From Acidobacteriota bacterium (GTDB lineage: Bacteria > Acidobacteriota > Terriglobia > Terriglobales > Acidobacteriaceae): 17,951 nucleotides of DNA. Each line of letters starts with the position of its first letter. Positions within the stretch are counted from its first letter, which is position 1. The stretch spans positions 1 through 17,951 of the forward strand of contig JAKAAZ010000055.1 in assembly GCA_021802085.1 (NCBI GenBank). The letters run 5' to 3'. Below the pieces are notes generated by a model. That model was not told where the DNA came from. It searched no databases and was given only the letters and a program-made list of their open reading frames with translations. Positions 8,401-14,980 of the stretch are shown here, in pieces. The translations under genes and the position numbers were made by a program.

Positions 8401-10037
8401 ACGAGATTATCGCCCGGCTGCGTCATTCCATTCCTGGCGTGGGGTTGATCTCGCCGCCTCCGCACCACGACATTTACTCCATTGAAGACCTGGCCCAACT
8501 GATTTACGACTTGAAGAACGTAAACCCGAGAGCCCGCATTGCCGTGAAACTGGTCTCGGAGGTTGGAGTGGGCACGGTTGCCGCAGGCGTTTCCAAGGCT
8601 CATGCCGATGTCGTACTCATCAGCGGCGACAGTGGAGGGACTGGCGCGGCGCCGCTCAGCTCCATCAAACATGCCGGAATCCCGTGGGAACTGGGGCTTG
8701 CGGAGACGCAGCAGGTTCTATTGCTGAACGATCTGCGCAGCCGCATTCGGGTGCAGACCGATGGCAAGTTGCAGACCGGACGCGATGTTGTCATCGCTGC
8801 CTTGCTGGGTGCGGAAGAGTTTGGTTTTGCCACGGCCCCGCTGATCACCATGGGCTGCATCATGATTCGCAAGTGCCATCTGAACACCTGTCCAGTAGGG
8901 ATCGCCACGCAGGACCCGGAACTTCGCAAGCGGTTCCAGGGCCAGCCGGAACATGTCATCAACTTTTTCTTTTTCCTAGCGGAACAGGTTCGCGAGCATA
9001 TGGCGAAGCTTGGCTTCCGCACCGTGAACGAGATGGTGGGCCGCGTGGATATGCTGGAGACGCATCTGGCAATCGATCATTGGAAAGCGAAGGGCATCGA
9101 TCTTGCATCCATTTTGTACCATCCGCCATTACCGGCTCGCGTGGCACGGCACTGCATTCACAAGCAGGACCATGGTCTGGAGCAGGCGCTCGATCATCGC
9201 CTGATCGACCTCGCTCAACCGGCGCTCGATGATCGACAGCCAGTGGAAGTCTCCCTGCCTATCCGCAATATCCATCGGACGGTGGGAGCCATGCTCGGGG
9301 GCGAGGTGGTGCGGCGCTATGGATCGCAAGGACTGCCCGAGGAAACGATCCGGTTCCGGTTTCAGGGATCCGCGGGCCAAAGTTTCGGAGCGTTTCTGCC
9401 CAACGGAATCACCCTTACGTTGGAAGGAGAAGCCAACGACTATGTGGGGAAGGGGCTTTCCGGCGGTCGAATTATCATTTTCCCGCCTCGCAATTCCAGC
9501 TTTCAGCCGGAAGAGAGCATTCTTGCAGGCAATGTGATTCTCTACGGGGCGACCAGCGGCGAGGTCTTCCTGAATGGAATCGCAGGAGAACGCTTTGCCG
9601 TGCGCAACTCCGGTGCGACCGCGGTCGTGGAAGGCGTTGGAGATCACGGCTGCGAATACATGACCAATGGGCTCGTGGTCGTGCTGGGTACTTGTGGCCG
9701 CAACTTTGCTGCCGGGATGAACGGAGGGATCGCATACGTCTTCGACGAGCGCGGCGATTTCAAGGAGAAACGCTGCAACCCGGCGTCGGTAGATTTGGAG
9801 CCGGTCACCGACGAGCAAGATATCGAAGATCTGCAGACGCTCATCACGCGCCATCGCGATCTGACTGGAAGCCCACGAGCCGGATGGATTCTTGCCAACT
9901 GGAACGAGAGCTTGCCGAAATTCATCAAAGTGTTTCCGCAGGAATATAAGCGCGTGCTTCGCAGTCGAACAAAAGTACATGTTTCAGCAGGAGAGATTCC
10001 TTCATTGACAACCGTCGAGCAGGTGCAGCATGGGTAA
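5454..10037 (+). CDS. gltB: glutamate synthase (NADPH) large subunit
   Basis: A complete protein of 1527 residues, the normal length; ATG 5454 has AGAGGA 4 bases upstream. It is the alpha subunit of GOGAT, which makes two glutamates from glutamine and 2-oxoglutarate. The first 25 residues look like a propeptide; cleavage would expose Cys26 (ACGIGF) as the N-terminal nucleophile of the class II glutamine amidotransferase domain (about 26-430), which also shows FSTNTFPSWRLAHPFR and AHNGEINTLRGN. The central domain (about 480-790) has PVGSMGTDTPLACLSDRPQ. The FMN/2-oxoglutarate domain (about 870-1210) has FTTGAMSFGSISKEAHETLA and SGGTGAAPLSSIKHAG. Cys1135, Cys1141 and Cys1146 (C-x5-C-x4-C) are the 3Fe-4S ligands. 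The GXGXG beta-helix (about 1280-1470) closes the protein. The FMN loop reads SGDSGGTGA, where many homologues have SGHDGGTGA. gltD starts inside the last codons, so the subunits are translationally coupled. Confidence 0.98.
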   Translation: MSNFHAVSGLPSAQGLYHPCHEHDACGIGFVASIRGEKSHEIILKGIEVLINLTHRGACGCDPETGDGAGILIQIPHRFFARECKRLGFELPESGAYAAGMVFLPVEKLNRLQCEGIFEEIVRDEGLTVLGWRDIPCDGNAIGRVARASQPYIQQIFIGKPAELDEDAFERKLYVVRKRTERAIAASEIEDKDFFYIPSLSARTIIYKGLLLAPQIASFYGELSDPEVTSALCLVHQRFSTNTFPSWRLAHPFRYIAHNGEINTLRGNVNWMQARQSILSSPAFGDDMQKVFPVIEKGSSDSSAFDNAVELLFQSGRSMPHVMSMLIPESWSGNPHMKPEKRAFYEYHASLMEPWDGPAAIAFTDGRVIGASLDRNGLRPGRYVVTKDDIVVLASEAGVLDIPAVNVKKKGRLQPGKMFLVDTVQQRIISDKEIKQQLAARQPYNEWLKQNQITLDQLPEPSRVYSANPDTLLRRQRVFGYTEEDMKMILEPMASKGEEPVGSMGTDTPLACLSDRPQMLFSYFKQLFAQVTNPPIDPIREEMVMSLISFIGSERNILAETPKNCHTLKLPHAILNNHELEKLRRVSTGDLLATTLSTLFRAEDGEAGLRRALDELCQRASLAVRSGYTLFILSDRGADAQYAPIPSLLALAAVHYLLVREETRTQVALILESGEPREVMHFALLIGFGASAINPYLAFDSIRDLAHRGYLANGITPDTAVKNFIKAINKGLLKTFSKMGISTLQSYRGAQVFEAIGLNRDLVETYFQGTASRIEGVGLDVLAREAQMKHEYAFGPLTDSQTDLAVGGAYHYRVDGEYHLLNPETIGKLQHAVQQGNPKTFKEYTDLIDEQSRNMCTLRSLMRIKESKSPVPLEEVEPAKEIVKRFTTGAMSFGSISKEAHETLAIAMNRIGGMSNTGEGGEDERRFTADANGDLRRSAVKQIASGRFGVTTNYLINADEIQIKMAQGAKPGEGGQLPGHKVDEIIARLRHSIPGVGLISPPPHHDIYSIEDLAQLIYDLKNVNPRARIAVKLVSEVGVGTVAAGVSKAHADVVLISGDSGGTGAAPLSSIKHAGIPWELGLAETQQVLLLNDLRSRIRVQTDGKLQTGRDVVIAALLGAEEFGFATAPLITMGCIMIRKCHLNTCPVGIATQDPELRKRFQGQPEHVINFFFFLAEQVREHMAKLGFRTVNEMVGRVDMLETHLAIDHWKAKGIDLASILYHPPLPARVARHCIHKQDHGLEQALDHRLIDLAQPALDDRQPVEVSLPIRNIHRTVGAMLGGEVVRRYGSQGLPEETIRFRFQGSAGQSFGAFLPNGITLTLEGEANDYVGKGLSGGRIIIFPPRNSSFQPEESILAGNVILYGATSGEVFLNGIAGERFAVRNSGATAVVEGVGDHGCEYMTNGLVVVLGTCGRNFAAGMNGGIAYVFDERGDFKEKRCNPASVDLEPVTDEQDIEDLQTLITRHRDLTGSPRAGWILANWNESLPKFIKVFPQEYKRVLRSRTKVHVSAGEIPSLTTVEQVQHG

Positions 10038-11493
10038 AACGACAGGATTCATGGAGTATTCGCGCGAGCTTCCCGAGCGGCGTCCGGTCGAGGAACGCGT
10101 CAACGACTGGGTGGAGATTTATCGCGCATTTCCGGAAGAAAAGCAACAGCAGCAGGCGGCGCGGTGCATGGACTGCGGAGTTCCCTTCTGCCATACGGGC
10201 TGCCCCGTCAACAACATCATTCCCGACTGGAATGACCTGGTCTATCGCGGGCGATGGAAAGAAGCGATACGCCGTCTGCACGCAACCAATAATTTTCCTG
10301 AATTCACCGGGAGAATTTGTCCGGCGCCCTGTGAGGCTGCATGCGTCCTGGGCATCAATGCTCCGGCAGTGACGATTAAGCAGATTGAAAAAAACATCAT
10401 CGAACATGCGTACGAGGAAGGCTGGGTCCATCCGGAACCGCCCGCATTTTCTACTGGCAAGACGGTCGCGATCGTGGGTTCTGGCCCGGCTGGGCTGGCT
10501 GCGGCACAACAACTTCGCCGCGCCGGTCATGCGGTCACTGTGTTTGAGAAAGCCGACCGCATCGGCGGGTTGATGCGCTATGGAATTCCAAATTTCAAAC
10601 TGGAGAAAACAATCCTCGATCGCCGTCTGGAGCAAATGCAAGCGGAGGGCGTCGAATTTGTGACCGGCGCGCACGTCGGACAGAACGTACCGATTGCAGA
10701 CCTTCAGCGTGACTTCGATGCCATTCTGTTGGCAGGCGGCGCCGAGCAACCGCGGGATCTTTCCGTGCCAGGCCGGGAACTGAAAGGCATCCATTTTGCT
10801 ATGGAGTTTCTGCCGCAGCAAAACCGCCGATGTGAAGGCGACACAATACCTGAAAGCGAAGCCATCCTGGCAACGGGCAAGCGAGTGGTCATCATTGGAG
10901 GCGGAGATACCGGTGCCGATTGCCTGGGGACAACGCATCGGCAGAAGGCGCTGTCGGTCGAACAATTTGAAATTATGCCGATGCCCCCTGCCACACGCTC
11001 GCCGCTGACACCCTGGCCATTATGGCCGATGCAACTGCGCGTCGAGGGAGCGCATGAGGAGGGTGGGAAGAGGAGCTGGAGTCTGGCCACCACAAAGTTT
11101 ACTGGGGACGAGCATGGCAACGTGAAGCAGTTGCATGGAGTCCAGGTCGGACCTCCGCCCAAGTTTGAACCGCAACCCGGCAGTGAATTTGTCATGGACG
11201 CGGACCTGGTGTTGCTTGCCATGGGCTTCCTGGGTCCGGTTCGCAACGGCCTGATTGAGAAGCTCGGAGTTGTCCTCGACCCCAGAGGAAATGTGGCGAC
11301 CAATGCCGACTACATGACGTCCGTGGAGGGGGTGTTTGCTGCCGGCGATCTGCGGCGCGGACAATCGTTGGTGGTATGGGCCATCTCCGAGGGACGGAAA
11401 GCCGCCGCAGCCATCGATCAGTATTTGACTGCTTTCCCGAACGTTGTCGCGGCCAGCGCTGGAGCATCCTCCAAGATGAATTCCCGTGGATAA
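10030..11493 (+). CDS. gltD: glutamate synthase small subunit
   Basis: A protein of 487 residues, normal for GltD; ATG 10030 overlaps the gltB stop by 8 bases. It is the beta subunit of NADPH-GOGAT, passing electrons from NADPH through FAD and two 4Fe-4S clusters to the large subunit. The N-terminal ferredoxin-like part has Cys46, Cys49, Cys54 and Cys58 (ARCMDCGVPFCHTGCPV) and Cys97, Cys101 and Cys105 (GRICPAPCEAAC). The FAD-binding Rossmann fold begins at VAIVGSGPAGLAAA (about 146-159), followed by GGLMRYGIPNFKL. The second dinucleotide fold, for NADPH, has VVIIGGGDTGADC (about 287-299). The C-terminal VFAAGDLRRGQSLVVWAISEGRKAA contacts FAD. All expected ligands are present, so with gltB this gives a complete enzyme for ammonium assimilation with glutamine synthetase. 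No regulator or amt/glnB gene is adjacent. Confidence 0.97.
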   Translation: MGKTTGFMEYSRELPERRPVEERVNDWVEIYRAFPEEKQQQQAARCMDCGVPFCHTGCPVNNIIPDWNDLVYRGRWKEAIRRLHATNNFPEFTGRICPAPCEAACVLGINAPAVTIKQIEKNIIEHAYEEGWVHPEPPAFSTGKTVAIVGSGPAGLAAAQQLRRAGHAVTVFEKADRIGGLMRYGIPNFKLEKTILDRRLEQMQAEGVEFVTGAHVGQNVPIADLQRDFDAILLAGGAEQPRDLSVPGRELKGIHFAMEFLPQQNRRCEGDTIPESEAILATGKRVVIIGGGDTGADCLGTTHRQKALSVEQFEIMPMPPATRSPLTPWPLWPMQLRVEGAHEEGGKRSWSLATTKFTGDEHGNVKQLHGVQVGPPPKFEPQPGSEFVMDADLVLLAMGFLGPVRNGLIEKLGVVLDPRGNVATNADYMTSVEGVFAAGDLRRGQSLVVWAISEGRKAAAAIDQYLTAFPNVVAASAGASSKMNSRG

Positions 11494-11614
11494 GACAGCG
11501 AAGCGAGACCGAAGCATGGATCGAGTAAGCCGCGACTGGATCTGAATCCCTCCTGTGTCGCACCATCGGTCAGTTGCGGCGCTCGCCCGTCTGTCCGCAA
11601 TTCTCAAACGGCGG

Positions 11615-11620
11615 TAGAAT
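11615..11620 (+). promoter_or_regulatory. candidate -10 box for the small membrane protein gene
   Basis: TAGAAT lies 23 bases before ATG 11644, and a TGAGG ribosome site lies between them, so the spacing is suitable for a short leader. No convincing -35 hexamer is visible 16-18 bases upstream. The gene could also be read through from gltD, which ends 150 bases before it. Confidence 0.3.
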
Positions 11621-11643
11621 GATGGTCGTCTGAGGTTCGGGGT

Positions 11644-11976
11644 ATGTTGGTGGAGATCGCCAAACCGATCGCCTTCCTGCTATGCATGGTTTCGTTGTGC
11701 GCTCTGTTCTTCACCGCGTTTCTGGCTCCCGCAAGCGATCTGCAGCAACGAATCTTAGACTCTCTCGAAATGCTGGTGCTGGCTGGCGGAATCTCACTGG
11801 TCAGCGGATTGATTTTTCGTGACTCGGCACCCGAGCACTCCGCCGACGACGCGCGGCTCGCAGCCACACTTCCCATTCAGGTATTCTGCTGGGCTACTGG
11901 CGCCATGTTCATTCTGTTCATCGTTTCCTGGTATTTGGAAACCCACTGCATTTTCTACCGCGATATACGCTGGTAG
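11644..11976 (+). CDS. small three-helix membrane protein, function unknown
   Basis: A predicted protein of 110 residues from ATG 11644, with TGAGG 8 bases upstream. Hydrophobic segments at about 8-29 (AFLLCMVSLCALFFTAFLA), 42-57 (MLVLAGGISLVSGLIF) and 79-95 (FCWATGAMFILFIVSWYL) suggest three inner-membrane helices. The loop between the second and third is short and polar (RDSAPEHSADDARL). No catalytic motif or known domain is visible. From memory, similar short proteins occur in acidobacterial genomes, but I cannot name a family with certainty. It lies 150 bases after gltD on the same strand and is convergent with the histidine kinase gene, so any link to glutamate synthase is only by position. 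That it is a real gene is supported by the membrane pattern, start signals and lack of a competing frame. Confidence 0.7.
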   Translation: MLVEIAKPIAFLLCMVSLCALFFTAFLAPASDLQQRILDSLEMLVLAGGISLVSGLIFRDSAPEHSADDARLAATLPIQVFCWATGAMFILFIVSWYLETHCIFYRDIRW

Positions 11977-12018
11977 CGCAATAGCTCGGCTCGATAAGGC
12001 GTCCAAAGTGAAATCCAG

Positions 12019-12032
12019 GTCCAGAACTGGAC
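12019..12032. terminator. short palindrome in the convergent gap
   Basis: GTCCAG and CTGGAC with two bases between form a perfect 14-base palindrome-like element in the 97-base gap between the convergent small membrane protein and histidine kinase genes. As RNA it would give a 5-base stem with a GAAC loop. It is a weak terminator candidate without a T-run. Confidence 0.25.
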
Positions 12033-12066
12033 ACTCCGGAAACCAAGGGTGCCAGCTCAAGCGGGG

Positions 12067-12081
12067 AAAAACCTTATGGTT
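12067..12081 (-). terminator. weak intrinsic terminator at the end of the efflux/kinase operon
   Basis: On the minus strand AACC, the loop ATAA (containing the kinase stop codon) and GGTT form a 4-base stem that leads into a run of five T residues (12067-12071). The shape is that of an intrinsic terminator and the position at the last gene of the operon is right, but the stem is short and the T-run partly overlaps it. Confidence 0.3.
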
Positions 12082-13549
12082 CGGAGGGTAGAAGCGTGAC
12101 ATTGGACATCATGGGCAGACGAATCTCCGCGCAGCAACCGGGCGCATTGTCGCGGTTGGCTAAGGTCAGCGTGCCTCCATGGGCTTCAATCATTTGCAGC
12201 GCGAGAACCAATCCAATTCCAGTACCGCCGGGCTTCGTTGTATAAAACGGCACAAACAGATTGGCGGGGTTGGCCAGTCCGATTCCGTTGTCTTCGACAT
12301 GAATGACCACGCTGTCTGGCCGCTTTTTGCATACGACGGTTACATGCGCTGCCATTTTGTCGTCGTGCGCCTGCATCGCCGCATCGACAGCATTGCGGAT
12401 TAGATTGATGAGCGCCTGTTCCAACTGGGCTGCATCGGCATAGATATCCGTATCTTCCGCGACATCGAGAACTATCTTGAGCCTGGTCTCAAGATGACAG
12501 ACACGTTCCAGTAGAGGAATCGCTCGGAAGGTAGTCTTTACAGGCGCGGGTAGTTTGGCGAGCTGGCTATATGCCTGGAGAAAACGGTTCAATGAGTCCG
12601 CGCGCTCTTCGATGATGGCCAGTCCGTGCTCCATATCCACTGGATTTACGGTCCGATTGTGGCGCTCACCGGTGCTCGTCCAGTCAGCGGATTGCGCTGC
12701 TGGGACCCACTGCACGCGCGAGCGAAGACTGCTGGCAATCGATTTGATAGGCGTAAGAGAATTGTTGACCTCATGTGCAAGCACGCGAATCAGCCGCTGC
12801 CATGCCTGACGCTCCTGTTCCCGCAACACCCCGCTCACATCGGAAAGCAGCAGCAGAGTGTGAGGCATTCCATTCTGATAAAACTTGCTGCGTCGCACCA
12901 TCCATCGACCTTCTCGCCCATGCATGGCCAGCGAAACGACACTATTGTCCGGGCAATCGAGGATCTCCATCAGTCCCAGAGAATTCGCGCTTTGATGCAA
13001 CGTCGAATCTGCCGGCAGCTGGAGCATCTTGAGTGCAGCCGGATTGGTCAACTGCAAATCTGAGGCTGCGTCGAAGGCAAACACGGGCAGATCCATGGTT
13101 TCAACGACGCGTTCCAGGAGAGCAAACGTCTCCGATTCTCGATGCCGGCGTGTGCGAAGATCGCCAGCCAGCTCATTGATCTGCGCGGCCAGGTCGCCTA
13201 GTGCATCTCCTTGGCCGATCTCGCGCGCGCGAAAGGAATATTCGTTTTCCCGCAAGGCCGCCACGACGTTGGAGAGCGTCTGCAATGGTCGGACAATATG
13301 CTGGAACACCGCCGAGCCCAGAGATGCCAGCAGAATGAGAAGACTAGAAAGAACACACAACCAGGTCAAGATGGACGCATGCCACATGTACAGGGCGACA
13401 CAGCCGAGCGTGAGCGTTGGAAGAGTAAGCAACACGAGCAATCCGGCGAGCCGAACTTCAAAACGCAGACGCGGAATCTTGAAGCCGATTGCGGGACGTG
13501 GCGGCAGAGAAGCGGACGATCGTGCACGATTTGCCGCACTAGATACCAT
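12074..13549 (-). CDS. NtrY-like membrane sensor histidine kinase
   Basis: A protein of 491 residues, the last gene of the minus-strand operon. The ATG at 13547-13549 lies inside the end of the regulator gene (11-base overlap), which suggests coupled translation. Two membrane helices (about 33-55 and 58-82) are separated by only a few residues, so there is almost no periplasmic sensor and the signal is probably sensed in the membrane or cytoplasm. A HAMP linker follows (about 84-135, VRPLQTLSNVVAALREN), then a PAS domain (about 143-240, MDLPVFAFDAASDLQLTNPAA). The kinase core has the H-box RVLAHEVNNSLTPIKSIA with phosphorylatable His259, the N-box NLIRNAVDAA, DNGIGL (420-425), FVPFYTTKPGGTGIGL and a closing EAHGGTL. 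The H-box and domain order resemble NtrY-type kinases that phosphorylate NtrC-type regulators. The partner is the adjacent, frameshifted regulator. Confidence 0.93.
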   Translation of the reverse strand: MVSSAANRARSSASLPPRPAIGFKIPRLRFEVRLAGLLVLLTLPTLTLGCVALYMWHASILTWLCVLSSLLILLASLGSAVFQHIVRPLQTLSNVVAALRENEYSFRAREIGQGDALGDLAAQINELAGDLRTRRHRESETFALLERVVETMDLPVFAFDAASDLQLTNPAALKMLQLPADSTLHQSANSLGLMEILDCPDNSVVSLAMHGREGRWMVRRSKFYQNGMPHTLLLLSDVSGVLREQERQAWQRLIRVLAHEVNNSLTPIKSIASSLRSRVQWVPAAQSADWTSTGERHNRTVNPVDMEHGLAIIEERADSLNRFLQAYSQLAKLPAPVKTTFRAIPLLERVCHLETRLKIVLDVAEDTDIYADAAQLEQALINLIRNAVDAAMQAHDDKMAAHVTVVCKKRPDSVVIHVEDNGIGLANPANLFVPFYTTKPGGTGIGLVLALQMIEAHGGTLTLANRDNAPGCCAEIRLPMMSNVTLLPSEP

Positions 13550-13856
13550 ACTTTTCCATCCGCCTGTACAGGGCTCCGCGGCTCAAGCCCAGAGCGTCGG
13601 CGGCTTGGCTCACGTTGCGATCGTGCCGGGCCAGAGCTTTACGGATCAGGATACTCTCGACTGCTTCCAGACTCATCTCATCGATGTCATCAGCTGGTTT
13701 CGTCGTCTGAAGGTTCAGGTCCCCGGCCTGGATATGGCGGCCGCGGCTCATGAGTACAGCGCGCTCCATGGAATGTTCGAGTTCTCGAACGTTTCCAGGC
13801 CACCAGTGATCGAGGAGGGCGTGGAGAGCTGTCGCGTCGAGCCCCTCGATTGTTTG
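13539..13856 (-). pseudogene. 3' part of the NtrC-type regulator gene, out of frame (Fis-type HTH)
   Basis: This stretch encodes the end of the AAA+ domain and the DNA-binding domain in a frame different from the upstream part. It begins TIEGLDATALHALLDHWWPGN and continues VRELEHSMERAVLMSRG, a typical end of a sigma-54 activator ATPase domain. After a linker come EAVESILIRKALARHDRNVS and QAADALGLSRGALYRRMEKY, a Fis-type helix-turn-helix. It has no own start signal. One extra A at 13853-13855 (AAA to AAAA on the minus strand) would join it to the upstream part as ...RYRKTIEGLDA..., giving a 465-residue regulator. It ends at a TAG that overlaps the kinase start by 11 bases. It is translated only if the frame is really intact (sequencing error) or if ribosomes slip by -1. 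Confidence 0.8.
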
Positions 13857-14935
13857 CGGTAGCGCGCTGCGTAGCGCGCAAGAAAATACGCCGCTAGCGC
13901 GGGGATGTCCTCTCGCCTTTCTCGCAGTGGAGGCAGATGAATTTCCACCGTATTCAGCCGAAAGAGCAAATCGGGACGAAAGCGCCCCTCCGCGCACTCA
14001 TGCATCAGATCGGCGTTCGTTGCAGAGAGCACGCGCACATCAATCCGCCGCACGCGTGAGGAGCCGACCGGTTCCAGTTCTCCCGCCTCCAGTACGCGCA
14101 AAAGTTTTGCCTGCTGACGGACCGGGACATTGGCAATTTCATCCAGAAACAGCGTTCCCCGGTCTGCGAGTTCAAAGCGCCCGATGCGGTCTGTTCGCGC
14201 ATCGGTGAACGCACCTTTGACATGGCCGAACACTTCGCTTTCAAACACGCCTTCAGAGAGCGCACCGGTATTCACCGCAATCCATGGCTGCTCGGCACGT
14301 GCAGACAACGCGTGCAGCGTGTGCGCGACAATCTCTTTCCCAGTGCCGTGCTCGCCGGTAATCAGAACATTGGCGTCCGAAGGCCCAACACGTGTCATTG
14401 CATCGAGAACCGGTTGCATCGCCGGCGATCCGGCAATCATCTCGGGCCTGTCCGTTGCCCGCAGCAGTTGATTCTCCGCCTCCAATAGCTGGGCACGACG
14501 CAACACCCGATAGAGGGTCACCTGAGTTTGCAAAACGGTCAACAACCGCGCATTTTCCCAAGGCTTTGCAATAAAGTCTCGAGCGCCTCGGCGCATCGCC
14601 TCCACCGCCAGGTCGACGCTGGCCCAGGCCGTCATCACGATGACAGGAAGCTGTGAATCGATCTCCAATACTTGCCGCAGCAACTCCAATCCTTCGTGGC
14701 CGGAAGTGGTGTCGCGGGTGTAGTTCAAGTCCATCAACAGGGCGTCATAGGATCGATTGCGAAGCGCGTGCAGCGCCGATTCCGGAGAACCGACAGTATC
14801 CACGTGGAAGCCCGCGGACTGCAGTAATAATGTAAGCGCTTCGAGAATTTGCGGCTGGTCATCGGATGCAAGCACGCTCGGTAGCGTGCCTGCATCCGGC
14901 TTGTTCCGATCGAGAAGCACAGGTTGTTCCGCCAT
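13748..14935 (-). CDS. NtrC-type sigma-54 response regulator, 5' part (receiver + AAA+), frameshifted
   Basis: As read, a protein of 395 residues. The start is ATG 14933-14935, with GAGAGG 6 bases upstream; the TTG 13 codons further up lacks such a site. The receiver domain (about 18-140) has acidic DD at 25-26, phospho-acceptor Asp69 (LLMDLN), Thr102 and Lys124. The sigma-54 AAA+ domain (about 165-361) has Walker A GEHGTGKE (194-201), ESEVFGHVKGAFTDA with the sigma-54 contact loop GAFTDA (241-246), Walker B TLFLDE and FRPDLLFRLNTVEIHLPPLRERREDIP. After RYRK (361) the frame leaves the family pattern and ends 34 codons later at TAG 13748. The true continuation lies in the frame starting at about 13856. 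As written the product lacks the end of the ATPase and the DNA-binding domain. It sits between the TolC and kinase genes, so it should control this efflux operon or a related regulon. Confidence 0.88.
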   Translation of the reverse strand: MAEQPVLLDRNKPDAGTLPSVLASDDQPQILEALTLLLQSAGFHVDTVGSPESALHALRNRSYDALLMDLNYTRDTTSGHEGLELLRQVLEIDSQLPVIVMTAWASVDLAVEAMRRGARDFIAKPWENARLLTVLQTQVTLYRVLRRAQLLEAENQLLRATDRPEMIAGSPAMQPVLDAMTRVGPSDANVLITGEHGTGKEIVAHTLHALSARAEQPWIAVNTGALSEGVFESEVFGHVKGAFTDARTDRIGRFELADRGTLFLDEIANVPVRQQAKLLRVLEAGELEPVGSSRVRRIDVRVLSATNADLMHECAEGRFRPDLLFRLNTVEIHLPPLRERREDIPALAAYFLARYAARYRKQSRGSTRQLSTPSSITGGLETFENSNIPWSALYS

Positions 14936-14980
14936 CGTCAGCCTCTCGCTTAGAGTATCGCGATTGGCAAGCAAGTTCTT

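Noticed and set aside
9142..9157. TGGCAC...TGCA sequence resembling a sigma-54 promoter
   Set aside because: The spacing between GG and GC is one base off, and it lies deep within gltB in the sense direction with no gene to serve.
9129..10965. Long minus-strand reading frames (283 and 346 residues) opposite gltB and gltD
   Set aside because: They lie wholly antisense to two unmistakable conserved genes, show no domain pattern and have no ribosome sites; they follow from codon bias in a GC-rich genome.
13748..13850. Natural C-terminus for a shorter regulator without DNA-binding domain
   Set aside because: The last 34 codons of this frame lack any family pattern, while the neighbouring frame continues the domain without a gap; a frameshift explains it better.
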